A DNA stretch of 64,000 nucleotides from Thalassobacterium sedimentorum (GCF_031127905.1 NZ_JARXIC010000011.1:1-64000), one strand, 5' to 3'; positions 44,614 to 54,014 are shown, numbered from the stretch's first letter. Notes: a model not told the origin generated them from the letters alone. Numbers and translations: made by a program.

Positions 44614-45114
44614 ATGCTCAAATCCCTCACAGCCATCATGATTTTCTCCTTTCTCCATAGCCTACTGTTTTCTGAACCGCTGGAGATCGGCAGTTCGGCA
44701 CCACAAATACAGGCCATCAATGATCAGGGAGAATCCATCGATCTGGGTGCGGCACTCGCCCGTGGTACCACGCTGGTATTCTTCTACCCCAAAGCAATGA
44801 CCATGGGTTGCACCGCACAGGCCTGCAGCCTTCGCGACGCCTGGGACGAGTTGCAGTCACGCGATGTCCAGATCTTCGGCGTATCCACCGACAAAGCAGA
44901 GCTCCAGGCCGAGTTTCGCGCCAAACACACGCTCCCCTTCACACTCATCGCCGACCCCGAAGGCGAAGTTTGCGAAGCTTTTGGAAAAGGACGCTACAGC
45001 CGCCAAGCGTACATTTTTAAAGATGGCACACTCGTCTGGCGCGACCTCAAAGCAGCCACCAGCCAACAAGCCGCCGAAGTGCTTGCCGCGCTCGACGAAC
45101 TCCAAAATCCCTAG
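44614..45114 (+). CDS. Exported peroxiredoxin of the PrxQ/Bcp type
   Basis: The 166-residue protein has an N-terminal hydrophobic signal (about 1-20, MLKSLTAIMIFSFLHSLLF) and a thioredoxin-fold peroxiredoxin domain. FFYPKAMTMGCTAQACSLRD contains the peroxidatic cysteine and a second cysteine five residues on, the PrxQ pattern. FGVSTDKAELQAEF and FTLIADPEG follow. It reduces hydroperoxides, and here probably does so in the periplasm. Its TAG stop shares a CTAG with the stop of opcA on the other strand. Confidence 0.88.
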   Translation: MLKSLTAIMIFSFLHSLLFSEPLEIGSSAPQIQAINDQGESIDLGAALARGTTLVFFYPKAMTMGCTAQACSLRDAWDELQSRDVQIFGVSTDKAELQAEFRAKHTLPFTLIADPEGEVCEAFGKGRYSRQAYIFKDGTLVWRDLKAATSQQAAEVLAALDELQNP

Positions 45115-46097
45115 AAAAACAAGGCTTCCGCCAGCGCCTGCTCCGCTCCCAGCGGCTTCACTCGCGTCGAAATTTTCTCCACCGACTTCCCCAAAGATGC
45201 CTCAATCTCACCCATCGGCCCCTCACAGAATTTACGCCACCGCAGATAGCGGCCATCCGTGTAGACAAACTCTAAACTCAAGGCACACTCCGCGTCGCTG
45301 TCATCATAGGCTTCCACTGCATACTCGACCTCCCGCACGGAGCAATCCGGATACTGCTGGCAATCACTCAAGCAATCGCGCACCCACTCCATCAATCGTA
45401 AACCCTCGCCAGACATAGAGGCACCATGTCGCACGCGAACCACCTCTAGGCCGCGACACAATTCACCGATCTGATAACCACTCAAAAATTGACCGATCGC
45501 TTGACGCACTGGCAACAAGCGCGCCATGGCAAGGTCGCCGATCCGTCCACTTTCAGGCCAATTCAGCTGGTTGAGGTCCCGCCCCTCATAGCTGCTATCA
45601 TAAATCGAACGACGTACCCCCAGCAGCAGATTGTCAAAATACTGCTCGATACGCTCTCCGGGCACTCCGCAAAACCAATGATAGCTCGGCAGGTCCGGCT
45701 CTAGCCACACAGACACCTGATTGGCCAAATACCCACAGTTCTCAGGCTGATAACCCAGTATCAAAGCCTCACAGCAGCACATTTCACGATGCGAATCACC
45801 AATATAACATTGGCTAAATAATTTCGCTCGCATCGAACCATCCGAAATCTCACTGGAAGGACAAAGTACGATAATCCGGCTCGGATAGCGCTGCGCAAAA
45901 GTCAGCAAGGCCTCAAAGCGCTCATGCGCCTCTTCAGCCGAAACAGCCCAGCCAAAATGCAAGACCACATTCATCTGCGACGCACGGAAGGCCGACGGCG
46001 ATCCCGCTGTATCGCTCTCCCACATCCGGTCAAGACGACTCGTCACCTCCCCCACGGGCAGATCAATACCTGGCAATACGTCGATTAAATCTTTCAT
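45111..46097 (-). CDS. Glucose-6-phosphate dehydrogenase assembly protein OpcA-like
   Basis: The 328-residue protein matches the OpcA pattern: an N-terminal alpha/beta segment (MNVVLHFGWAVSAEEAHERF, SRIIVLCPSSE), a cysteine-bearing stretch (SHREMCCCEALILGYQPEN), LPSYHWFCGVP, and a later GRDLNQLNWPESGRIGDLA motif. OpcA activates or assembles glucose-6-phosphate dehydrogenase in cyanobacteria and actinobacteria. Its position directly after zwf (45 bases) strongly supports this. It is the last gene of the yraN-zwf-opcA run. Confidence 0.85.
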   Translation of the reverse strand: MKDLIDVLPGIDLPVGEVTSRLDRMWESDTAGSPSAFRASQMNVVLHFGWAVSAEEAHERFEALLTFAQRYPSRIIVLCPSSEISDGSMRAKLFSQCYIGDSHREMCCCEALILGYQPENCGYLANQVSVWLEPDLPSYHWFCGVPGERIEQYFDNLLLGVRRSIYDSSYEGRDLNQLNWPESGRIGDLAMARLLPVRQAIGQFLSGYQIGELCRGLEVVRVRHGASMSGEGLRLMEWVRDCLSDCQQYPDCSVREVEYAVEAYDDSDAECALSLEFVYTDGRYLRWRKFCEGPMGEIEASLGKSVEKISTRVKPLGAEQALAEALFF

Positions 46098-46142
46098 AAA
46101 CAGAAATTACATTTTCATTGTCGAGACAGTGCCACCAGCCAA

Positions 46143-47696
46143 TCAACCGGAACGACGCCATTGATGCCCACGTTCCCACAGTAGACGCTCGCTCTCCAGT
46201 GGCCCCCACGAACCAGCGGTATACTCCTTCAGTCCATGCACACCACATTGCTCCCAGTCTTCCAGCACAGGTGTCACCAACTTCCACGAAGCCTCCGTCT
46301 CATCGCCTCGAATAAACAACGTACTATCACCCACCATCGCATCTAAGATCAAACGCTCATAAGCTTCCGGTGTGTTCGAGCCAAAAGTCGTCGAGTAGCG
46401 GAAGTGCATCTTCACAGGTTGCGTGCGCGTCTCCAGACCAGGAATCTTAGAGTTCATAACAATCGTCACCCCCTCATCCGGCTGAATGCTGATCACCATA
46501 GTATTGGCGGCCACGTTAAACTTGTCCCCCTCCGAAAACAAAATACCGGGAGGACGCTTAAACTGAATCGCAATCTCACTCGCACGCCGCGCCATACGCT
46601 TACCCGAACGAATGTAAAAAGGCACTCCCTGCCAGCGCCAATTATTAATTGCTAAGCGCATCGCCGCATACGTCTCCGTCGAAGAGTCTTCAGGAATCCC
46701 CTGCTCTTCCGCATACCCCTTAACGGGTTCGCCCTTGACCAGGCCATTCGTGTAGCGGGCACGCACCACGTCGCCCCCATCCACATCAAGCTTCAAAGGC
46801 TGGATCGCCTTGATCACCTTTACCTTCTCATCGCGAATCGATTCCGGATCCAAGGAAACGGGTGGCTCCATCGCCGTCAGTGCGACCAACTGCATGGTAT
46901 GATTCTGAATCATGTCACGCAACGCTCCACTGGTGTCATAATAACCACCACGCGAGCCGACACCCAAACTTTCGGCCACCGTGATTTGCACACAATCGAT
47001 GTACTCACGATTCCACAAAGGCTCAAAAATTGAATTACTAAAACGCTGCACCAGTAAGTCCTGCACCGTCTCTTTACCTAAATAATGGTCGATCCGATAA
47101 ACCTGTGGTTCTTCAAACACTCCATTAATAACCTTATTCAACTCACGCGCCGACTCCAAATCACGGCCAAACGGCTTCTCGATCACCACCTTCGATGCCA
47201 ACTTCGTATGCACATGTGCTTGCGCCATACCACTCGAGCCCAAATTCTCTATAATCGGCTCAAACACACTCGGCGGCGTTGATACATAAAACATCCGCTG
47301 CATATCACGCCCCAGGTCTTTTTCGATCTGATTAATCTTCTCAGCCAGAGAATCAAAAGCAGCCGCCTCATCATAGCCACCCGAGTGATACGACATGTTC
47401 TGCCGCACCCGCTCCCAAATCTCTTTGTTCAATGGACGACGTGAATGCTCCGCAATCGCCTCATCCATCATCACACGAAAATCCTCATCCGCAATCGGCT
47501 TACGTCCAAAACCAATCAGGTGAAACTCCCCCGGAAGCAAATTATCCACCCCAAGGTTAAAAATCGCAGGCACTAGCTTACGTGCCGTTAAATCGCCCGA
47601 GGCACCAAAAATTACGACCACCGTAGGCGGTGCACCACGATGTTTACTTAATCCCTTCAAAAAGGGGTGTCTCGCTTCGTCAATATCAGGACTCAT
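46143..47696 (-). CDS. zwf: Glucose-6-phosphate 1-dehydrogenase
   Basis: Zwf oxidises glucose 6-phosphate with NAD(P)+ in the oxidative pentose phosphate pathway. The 517-residue protein has the Rossmann GASGDLTARKLVPAIF (about 31-46), the active-site RIDHYLGKETVQDLL (about 198), and the IQPDEGV and KMHFRY C-terminal family motifs. Length fits the family. It starts two bases before the end of yraN and is followed by opcA, an arrangement that suggests co-expression of the enzyme and its assembly factor. Confidence 0.96.
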   Translation of the reverse strand: MSPDIDEARHPFLKGLSKHRGAPPTVVVIFGASGDLTARKLVPAIFNLGVDNLLPGEFHLIGFGRKPIADEDFRVMMDEAIAEHSRRPLNKEIWERVRQNMSYHSGGYDEAAAFDSLAEKINQIEKDLGRDMQRMFYVSTPPSVFEPIIENLGSSGMAQAHVHTKLASKVVIEKPFGRDLESARELNKVINGVFEEPQVYRIDHYLGKETVQDLLVQRFSNSIFEPLWNREYIDCVQITVAESLGVGSRGGYYDTSGALRDMIQNHTMQLVALTAMEPPVSLDPESIRDEKVKVIKAIQPLKLDVDGGDVVRARYTNGLVKGEPVKGYAEEQGIPEDSSTETYAAMRLAINNWRWQGVPFYIRSGKRMARRASEIAIQFKRPPGILFSEGDKFNVAANTMVISIQPDEGVTIVMNSKIPGLETRTQPVKMHFRYSTTFGSNTPEAYERLILDAMVGDSTLFIRGDETEASWKLVTPVLEDWEQCGVHGLKEYTAGSWGPLESERLLWERGHQWRRSG

Positions 47697-47698
47697 AC

Positions 47699-48142
47699 TT
47701 AGTCAGTGTAATGTTTAGAAAAAAGTGGCACATTGCCATAATGGCGAACGCATCCCTCTCCCTCATCAGAGATGGATACCTCAATCACATCAAAACGGAC
47801 GTGTTTCGGCGGATTTTGCAACCGATTTATATAGGACTTACACCCGCGCAGCAATACCTTCTTCTTACGAGCGTCAATTGAGTGGTATCCACCCACCAGC
47901 GCATGGGCCGCCCGCGCACGCACTTCAACAAAAACCAACACGCCCGCATCCAAACAAACAATATCCAGCTCAGCCCGCTTATAGCGCCAGTTGCGAGCGA
48001 TTATCCGATAGCCTAACTCACGCCGACAATAGGCCGCAGCAAGGTCTTCACCAAACTGTCCCCGTTCCGCTCGCGAGCTATTCGGCCCCAATTTGCGTGG
48101 CCGACGACAAAATAAATCACGCAGCTTATTAAAAATACTCAT
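47699..48142 (-). CDS. YraN family protein (UPF0102, endonuclease-like fold)
   Basis: The 147-residue protein has the UPF0102 pattern: GQFGEDLAAAYCRRELGYRI, NWRYKRAELDIVCLDAGVLVFVEVR (D-ExK type catalytic triad), then AKKKVLLRGCKSYINR-like and VRFDVIEV. The fold resembles restriction/Holliday-junction nucleases, though its role is not settled. The stop lies just upstream of the zwf start. There is a slightly longer N-terminus (MSIFNKLRDLFCRRPRKLGP) than usual. Confidence 0.88.
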   Translation of the reverse strand: MSIFNKLRDLFCRRPRKLGPNSSRAERGQFGEDLAAAYCRRELGYRIIARNWRYKRAELDIVCLDAGVLVFVEVRARAAHALVGGYHSIDARKKKVLLRGCKSYINRLQNPPKHVRFDVIEVSISDEGEGCVRHYGNVPLFSKHYTD

Positions 48143-48265
48143 TGCTCAGCGCCTCTTCTAGACAAGTCCTCCCAACAGGCAACCTAGAACCAAAGGCTCC
48201 GCCACCCTCCAAGCTCCCACTACCACTCGCGAGAAACAAGCTGACGTGCAACTGCACACAATGTC

Positions 48266-49390
48266 TTGCTCCCCGACGCCTTCAGCATTCAGCATACATT
48301 CATCAGCACCTCATCTTCCAGTCATACACCCCATCTCATCGTCGGCGCCGGCCTTGCAGGCTGCCTACTTGCTTGGCGACTCCAGCAAGCTGGCCAGCAC
48401 TTCCTCTTGCTCGGCAGCACCGCCATGCCCGCGGCCTTTAAGGTTGCCGCCGGCGTGATCAACCCGGTCACCGGTCGCTGGATGACAAAAACCTGGAATT
48501 TTGATCAATTGCTCCCCGAGGCTCAGGCCACTTATCAGGCCCTCGAACAACAATTCGGCATACAAGTCTTTCACCGCATTCCTGAAGTTCGTTTTTGCCA
48601 GAATGCAGATGACATCAAGCGACTCGGCCGTCGCTTACGCAATCCGCGCTACCATAATGTGCTCAGCCGCTACTTCGCGCCTGGCGAAGCCGCGCCCGGT
48701 TTCAACGATCCTCATGGTAGCTTCGGCATCGAACAGGCGGCCTATATCGAGCTGCCCAAACTGGTCACACACCTACGGACCGCCTTTGCACAACAAGGTC
48801 TATTTCGCGATGAAACCTTTCACCACAGCGCGCTACAGCCAACAACCGACGGCTGGCAGTACCAAGACCTATACGCAACAAAAGTTATTTTCTGCGAAGG
48901 CGCGGCGGCCATGCACAATCCTTGGTTTCCCAACATAGCCTTACAACCAGCCAAAGGCGAAACCCTCCTCTGCCACAGCCCCACCCTACAGCTCCCGCAC
49001 AAACTGTATCATCACAAGAAGTGGTTATTACCCTACCCGGATGGCAGCTTTCGCGTGGGAGCAACTTACGACGAGGCCGACCTCAGCGAAACACCCACCG
49101 CGCCGCGCAAAGCAGAACTACTGGCAGCCACTCACGCAGCACTCAAAGAATCGCACCGCATTGAAATCACCACTCATCTCGCTGGCGTCCGCCCCAGCAC
49201 CCGCGACAGTCGCCCAATCATCGGAGCCCACCCCTCTCAGGCGGGCCTCTACCTGCTCAACGGATTAGGCTCCAAGGGTGCCTCCACCGCACCCGCCATG
49301 AGCCAACAACTCGTGAATCACCTACTCACCCATGCGCCCATCGATACTGAAGTCGATCTGGCGCGCCTCGATACAAACGCATGCGCTTAA
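48266..49390 (+). CDS. FAD-dependent oxidoreductase (D-amino-acid oxidase / MnmC C-domain type)
   Basis: The 374-residue protein has an N-terminal FAD-binding loop (HLIVGAGLAGCLLAWRLQQA, about 23-42), a substrate domain with FRVGATYDEADLS (about 272), and the C-terminal GVRPSTRDSRPIIG and NGLGSKGASTAP motifs found in glycine-oxidase/MnmC2-type enzymes. The partner gene downstream is an rRNA-methylase-like protein. Its stop overlaps that gene's ATG by ten bases. The first ATG in frame is not before the Rossmann motif, so the start (TTG at 48266) is uncertain. Confidence 0.82.
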   Translation: MLPDAFSIQHTFISTSSSSHTPHLIVGAGLAGCLLAWRLQQAGQHFLLLGSTAMPAAFKVAAGVINPVTGRWMTKTWNFDQLLPEAQATYQALEQQFGIQVFHRIPEVRFCQNADDIKRLGRRLRNPRYHNVLSRYFAPGEAAPGFNDPHGSFGIEQAAYIELPKLVTHLRTAFAQQGLFRDETFHHSALQPTTDGWQYQDLYATKVIFCEGAAAMHNPWFPNIALQPAKGETLLCHSPTLQLPHKLYHHKKWLLPYPDGSFRVGATYDEADLSETPTAPRKAELLAATHAALKESHRIEITTHLAGVRPSTRDSRPIIGAHPSQAGLYLLNGLGSKGASTAPAMSQQLVNHLLTHAPIDTEVDLARLDTNACA

Positions 49391-49941
49391 CTGAAAAAGT
49401 TCATCAAATCCTCGCAGAACAGCTACAACCTGGTGACCTGGTCATCGACGCCACAGCTGGCAACGGACATGACACCCAATTCCTCGCCGAGCAGACCGGC
49501 ACAGCAGGACATGTGATCGCCATCGACATCCAGGCAAGCGCCATCGAGTCGACCCGCCAACGCTTAATTAGTCAAGGACTGGAGCAGCACGTCACGCTCT
49601 ACACCAGCGACCACGCCGCGCAACTCGAAGCACTGCGCCCGTCACAGGGTGAACGCGTCACCGCCGTCGTCTTCAATCTCGGTTATTTACCAGGCAGCGA
49701 TAAAGCCGTGCAAACACAGTCCAACAATACACGCAAAGCCCTCGAAGCCTCGCTCCACTTACTACGCCCCGCGGGGTTGCTCTGCGTCACCGCCTACCGA
49801 GGCCATCCCGGTGGTGCTGAAGAATCTCAAGCCGTAGAAACCTGGATGCGCTTGCAAGAAAACAGCGGCCACCTCCTCGAGTGCTATGAACCGCAGGCAA
49901 ACAACACCCCTCCCATACTTTGGGTACTGCATAAGCGCTAG
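49381..49941 (+). CDS. Class I SAM-dependent methyltransferase, YtqB/rRNA-methylase-like
   Basis: The 186-residue protein has SAM motif I LVIDATAGNGHDTQFLAEQ (about 20-38), AIDIQASAIESTRQRL, and the family NLGYLPGSDKAVQTQSNNT and VTAYRGHPGGAEE segments of the PF06962-type methyltransferases. B. subtilis YtqB is a known relative. The target (rRNA or tRNA) is not defined. Its start overlaps the preceding oxidoreductase stop by ten bases, so the two are translated together. Confidence 0.88.
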   Translation: MRLTEKVHQILAEQLQPGDLVIDATAGNGHDTQFLAEQTGTAGHVIAIDIQASAIESTRQRLISQGLEQHVTLYTSDHAAQLEALRPSQGERVTAVVFNLGYLPGSDKAVQTQSNNTRKALEASLHLLRPAGLLCVTAYRGHPGGAEESQAVETWMRLQENSGHLLECYEPQANNTPPILWVLHKR

Positions 49942-49971
49942 TGTGCTCTAAAGCCAAGCGCAGCAAACGCA

Positions 49972-50970
49972 CTACGAGAACACAGTCTCCCGCAGGCTGC
50001 GAATCACAGCCATATCCCCCCAGGCCGCCCCTTTGAGAGCGTTCACCTTGGGAGGATGCTTACGCTTACACTCCATCTGCACCGTGCTCACAAAGCCCCG
50101 CACATATTCGGCAGAGCCCAAAATCACCCCGTCAGTGAAATAACGCACACGACAGCGCAAGACCGCGGCCCTGGGCAGCACCCCATCTTGCTCTTCAATG
50201 ACTTGTGCCACCTGACTGCGATTCATCCGACGCCCCTTGACCTCCCACGGATCGGCGCCCTTACCAAATATTAGAGAACGATGCGCCTGCAGCGCAGCTG
50301 CTGGGGATCGATCAGCGCCGACATGGTCGGACCAAATACGCAACAGGCCATCGCAGGCCCGCTCATCCCCCGCCACCGCTTGCGCATAACCACAGCAACG
50401 GTAATCCTTTGGATCAGCTACGATTCCCGCGCGCACCGGATTCAAATCAATGTACGCGGCCACTGTCTGCAAGGCATTACCAGCGCCCTCCACCAACACC
50501 GATTTAAAACGGTCGGCCCACAGCGTGCCAAAGCGCTGATGCGACTTATTGTACCAAATCGTAAAGCGTTGTTTCACCGTTTTCATAAACTCCGAAACAT
50601 CCCCCATGCGCAGCAACAGACGTTGTCGAATCGCCTCCGCCGCCTCACCACCAGCCGCCAGGTCGGCGGCCAGCACCTTAATCGAAGCTTCCTGATACTT
50701 TGTCGGTTGCGGGTAGAGCACTTTATAGCGCTGCAGTAATTCCGCATCGGAAACATCCTGCGCTTCAGGCACTTCCACCAGCACATGAAAATGGTTCGAC
50801 ATCACACAATAGGTCAAAACATTCACCCCGCAGAAATCAGCCACCTGCCAAATCATCTTGCGCAGCACCTCTTGCTCACGCTGCCCAAACAAGCTCTCAC
50901 CATTCACCGTGCGCGTCATACAGTGATAACTGGCAGTCGACCCAATAACTTTTACCCGATTCGCCCTCAT
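49972..50970 (-). CDS. REP-associated tyrosine transposase (RAYT, Y1/HUH family)
   Basis: The protein carries the HUH catalytic pair in YCVMSNHFHVLVEVP (about residue 78 from the start), a later FGTLWADRFKSVLVEG and AAYIDLNPVRAGI, as in RAYT transposases. RAYTs cleave single-stranded DNA at REP palindromes. I prefer the ATG at 50970 (MRANRVKVIGST); the GTG at 51027 would add 19 residues from a sequence reading GTGCCTGTCCCTACTTTTG, which looks like a noncoding repeat. It is a single gene of about 332 residues; the C-terminal half is less typical. Confidence 0.85.
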   Translation of the reverse strand: MRANRVKVIGSTASYHCMTRTVNGESLFGQREQEVLRKMIWQVADFCGVNVLTYCVMSNHFHVLVEVPEAQDVSDAELLQRYKVLYPQPTKYQEASIKVLAADLAAGGEAAEAIRQRLLLRMGDVSEFMKTVKQRFTIWYNKSHQRFGTLWADRFKSVLVEGAGNALQTVAAYIDLNPVRAGIVADPKDYRCCGYAQAVAGDERACDGLLRIWSDHVGADRSPAAALQAHRSLIFGKGADPWEVKGRRMNRSQVAQVIEEQDGVLPRAAVLRCRVRYFTDGVILGSAEYVRGFVSTVQMECKRKHPPKVNALKGAAWGDMAVIRSLRETVFS

Positions 50971-51205
50971 CCATCCACTCAAGCAGTCTCGCGAGCTGAT
51001 GTAAACTACAAAAGTAGGGACAGGCACTACTTGTTACGGTGCGCGGTGTTTGGTTCGTCAGGGCAGTGATTTGCCAGCGGCGGCCTGCCTGGGGATCGCT
51101 CGCGATGCCGTAGCTTGGGCGCGCGCGTCCCCTTGCGGAGTGAGTCACCGCCTTTTATCAATTTTCAGCATCCGCTCGAGCGTGTCCGTGCGCCCGCCGG
51201 GCGTA
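50971..51205. repeat. GC-rich gene-free region upstream of the RAYT gene
   Basis: This stretch contains a palindrome ATCGC TC GCGAT (51093-51104), an alternating GCGCGCGCG stretch near 51118, and the AGTGCCTGTCCCTACTTTTG sequence (minus strand, 51010-51030). It contrasts with AT-richer flanks. It could hold recognition palindromes for the RAYT, but no repeated copy was seen in the window. Confidence 0.35.
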
Positions 51206-51211
51206 CACAAA

Positions 51212-51241
51212 AAAGCCCTCCGATCTAAATCGAAGGGCTTT
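51212..51241 (-). terminator. Rho-independent terminator of the second PEP-CTERM gene
   Basis: A 12-bp stem with one mismatch (AAAGCCCT.CGAT with ATCG.AGGGCTTT) and 4-base loop is followed by a T-run on the minus strand, 32 bases after the stop. Confidence 0.88.
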
Positions 51242-51272
51242 GAAAAAATGATTTTACTCGAAGTTCAGCAAA

Positions 51273-51815
51273 CTAGCCGCGGCGACGCAGCATCACCCAA
51301 CCCAAAGCAAGAAATCCAGCAATCGCACCGTAGGCAGATGGCTCGGGGACAATAGTTGCACCTGTAAGACTCGCAACTAAAGCGTCTCCTAACCCACCTC
51401 CATTTATGTCTATTCCAATTACTCGGCTAAAATCAAAACTATCACCAACACTAGTAAGAGAGAGAACAGCTAGGCCTGACTCTAAATCTGTCCAAGATCC
51501 TCCACTAAATTGTGCTTGTTGGAACTCCTCATCAAATAGGATCACACTAAAAGTTGTTCCAGGATTAGTAGTAACGTTTCCCGTTAATGTTAAGTCATTG
51601 CCCCATACACTGCTAAGATCAACCAATGGGACATCACCGCTCAAAACACTTGTGTCCGCTCCAGAAAAAGCAAGACCATTAGCATCTTGAGAGTCTACCG
51701 AAAAATTGGTAAAATCAGAATCTGCCCATGCACCCGTCCCAAAATTCGTAATAGTAATCGCACTAAGCGTGTAACCGAGACACACGCTAAAGAGAATTAG
51801 ACATTTTTTTTTCAT
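51273..51815 (-). CDS. PEP-CTERM sorting domain protein
   Basis: The 180-residue protein has a signal peptide (MKKKCLILFSVCLGYTLSA), an Asp/Ser/Gly/Thr-rich body without recognisable motifs, and a C-terminal PEP-CTERM tail (VPEPSAYGAIAGFLALGWVM then basic RRRG). It is likely an exosortase substrate. It lies 15 bases downstream of a TIGR02597-type gene, the same arrangement as at 7886-9728. Confidence 0.85.
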   Translation of the reverse strand: MKKKCLILFSVCLGYTLSAITITNFGTGAWADSDFTNFSVDSQDANGLAFSGADTSVLSGDVPLVDLSSVWGNDLTLTGNVTTNPGTTFSVILFDEEFQQAQFSGGSWTDLESGLAVLSLTSVGDSFDFSRVIGIDINGGGLGDALVASLTGATIVPEPSAYGAIAGFLALGWVMLRRRG

Positions 51816-51830
51816 ATAAATAGTTTTTAA

Positions 51831-52889
51831 TTAAAGTGTATAAGGCAAAACTTGAGTGTAAGTGACGTCCGAACTAGTGGCTGTCTTCTTTTGAACAATA
51901 ATAGCACTTCCTATAGCAATCATAAAATCGTCGGAATTAGGAAAGCCACGAACATTCTCAACCCACTCACTTCCGTTATGAAAAAACCTTTTCCATGAAT
52001 TACCATCGCGCACGAAAACAATATCAGCCAAATCGGCATCAGATGATGATTCCCAATCCGGAATACTTTCAAGTCCAACATCACTTAGCTGCATATCTAC
52101 AGGAAATGAATTAGCAAGGACAGTTAAACCGGCCTTATTGATAGTCATCTGCCGACCTAAACTAGGGACAGTACCAGTAAGAATAAGCTCAGTAGTCTGA
52201 GTAGCCTGCCTGAGAACCAACAACCCGTTATCAGGCAACAACGGTTCATTATTTGCAGCAGGAAATCCTCGGATATTCCTAACCCAAGAATCTACATCTG
52301 TATCATAATAGAATTTTTTCCAGCTGCCGCTGTAATCAAGAAGCCAAATATTATCAGCTGAATCAAAATCAGAGCCACCAATAATAGCCCCATCACTAGG
52401 AGTGCCCAACATACTAAGCAGCGTATCGCACTCAACCAATTCAAAGGTATCAACACCAACATTAATATCTAAAGATGTCAAAACATCCACATCGGAGGCA
52501 ACAAGATCTATAGTAAGAGTATCTGTGGTATTAGCTTCACTAGCATCAGTTGAAACTAGTAAATTCCTCCCAGAAGCAAGCCCAGATGTTATACGTATAA
52601 TATATGGAGCAGCCTCAGATGAGAGCTCACCAGCCAGCCAGCCAGCACCCGCAACCGTTATATTATCAGATGATACGCCAGTAATAACACCTCTAGAAAT
52701 GCCTGTAACGTTATCAGACGGCATGTAAAGAGGGATTCCAAGAGGAGAAATATTACGTGCGTTACCAGTCCCCTCCTCGATAGTCCATGTTACGTATCCC
52801 ACTGGATCCGTTGTCACAGCAGAGAGCGTTGATAGGCTGCAAAGGGCTGCGCTTGAGAGGAGGGCGAATGTTTTTAATAAAGTTCTCAT
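51831..52889 (-). CDS. TIGR02597-like secreted protein
   Basis: The 352-residue protein has a signal peptide (about 1-24), the TTDPVGYVT opening characteristic of TIGR02597 proteins, and a beta-rich body. Two segments pair as WKKFYYDTDVDSWVRNIRGF and WKRFFHNGSEWVENVRGF, indicating an internal duplication. Function unknown; secretion and co-expression with the PEP-CTERM gene 15 bases downstream are inferred. Confidence 0.75.
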   Translation of the reverse strand: MRTLLKTFALLSSAALCSLSTLSAVTTDPVGYVTWTIEEGTGNARNISPLGIPLYMPSDNVTGISRGVITGVSSDNITVAGAGWLAGELSSEAAPYIIRITSGLASGRNLLVSTDASEANTTDTLTIDLVASDVDVLTSLDINVGVDTFELVECDTLLSMLGTPSDGAIIGGSDFDSADNIWLLDYSGSWKKFYYDTDVDSWVRNIRGFPAANNEPLLPDNGLLVLRQATQTTELILTGTVPSLGRQMTINKAGLTVLANSFPVDMQLSDVGLESIPDWESSSDADLADIVFVRDGNSWKRFFHNGSEWVENVRGFPNSDDFMIAIGSAIIVQKKTATSSDVTYTQVLPYTL

Positions 52890-52999
52890 AAGGTCAGTGG
52901 TGAGGCTAATACTGTTGGAGTACTAACGGCTTACAAGTACAAAAAAGCCTCAAAAACCGCTGTAAACTACAATTAACAAGCCCGTTACAAACGTGGCAT

Positions 53000-53935
53000 T
53001 CATTGCGTCAACGGGTCAACTTCGAAGAATGAGGGAGCTGATTGAGACTGAAAACTGGAATTTGGCTGTATCAAATCAACATTGAGCAATGGCTCGACAC
53101 TAGGCTGTGGTGGCGGTTCGGTGAGTTTTGAGGGGACAGCAGGACGCTTAAACATCCACGGAGTCAGCCCTAAATTTACCTGCACGCGATCCAGTTGGGA
53201 CTGGTGAACTTGCTTGCCACCAATGGTGAGCACACTGGTAAATGGAATACGGATGCCTTCGATTGTGCGGAAATCGCTGTGAGTGGTGACCTCTTCAGCG
53301 CCTGTCACGTTATTGATGACGATTTGACGAATTTCCTTAAAGGTGGTCATATCCAGGAAGTATTGTATTTCCTGGCCATCGGGTAGTTGGGCGTGCAAAT
53401 GATAGGCGCGCTGCCCCTCGACATCGGCGGTGCCGAGGAGTGAAATGGTCTTGCCCGCGATCAGGGGATAGAGCAGGTGGCCGGTGGTGGTAGCGTCGCG
53501 AATAAAATTGAGGGCATCGGCGGGTGGCATATCCATGGGCTGCCCATCGCCCTGCAGGGTGTTGAGCTGCCAGGCATCGCGCCCATCGTAGCTCATCACG
53601 ACACGCTCACCGCGGACGTAGATGACGACTTTGCAGAGATTGGGCTTTTTCTTAAAGGCGGTAAAACGCAGGGCGCCCTGTGGCAGTTGGAGTGTGCCGT
53701 CGAAACGGAGGCTTTCGAGCAGTTGCCAATTTTCCAAACCGCCTAAGCTGCGCTGATAATAATTTCGCAGCACAGTGGCCAGGCCAGAATCGAGGCCAGT
53801 GGTGTCCATTGGCTGCACGCGCTCGATAGAGACGAGGTAGTCGGACTCGGCAGGCTGGACTGATTCGGCTGCGCCATGCGTGGGCAGTGAAAATTGGGCA
53901 GTGAGCAGTGCGACTAGAAAGAGTATGCGTGGCAT
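53000..53935 (-). CDS. LolA/LppX-like exported outer-membrane-sorting protein
   Basis: The 311-residue protein has a signal peptide and a beta-rich domain with FDGTLQLPQGALRFTAFKKK, VMSYDGRDAWQLN (about 112), and AYHLHAQLPDGQEIQYFLD then GIRIPFTSVLTIGG. These match the MucB/LolA-type half-barrel fold in which lipoprotein or lipid chaperones are found. The C-terminus is a Pro/Ser/Gln-rich tail of about 45 residues. The cargo is unknown, and the lack of a lipobox argues against a classical lipoprotein. Confidence 0.65.
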   Translation of the reverse strand: MPRILFLVALLTAQFSLPTHGAAESVQPAESDYLVSIERVQPMDTTGLDSGLATVLRNYYQRSLGGLENWQLLESLRFDGTLQLPQGALRFTAFKKKPNLCKVVIYVRGERVVMSYDGRDAWQLNTLQGDGQPMDMPPADALNFIRDATTTGHLLYPLIAGKTISLLGTADVEGQRAYHLHAQLPDGQEIQYFLDMTTFKEIRQIVINNVTGAEEVTTHSDFRTIEGIRIPFTSVLTIGGKQVHQSQLDRVQVNLGLTPWMFKRPAVPSKLTEPPPQPSVEPLLNVDLIQPNSSFQSQSAPSFFEVDPLTQ

Positions 53936-54014
53936 GCGCGTGATGTAACTCGCGACGCGAGGGGGCGCAAGTCATCTATGGAGAAGACTTGAGGGGCGGA
54001 CAGACAGCTAGGGG

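Noticed and set aside
51118-51205. tRNA or small RNA gene in the GC-rich space before the RAYT gene
   Set aside because: No cloverleaf pattern or clear promoter and terminator; short palindromes only.
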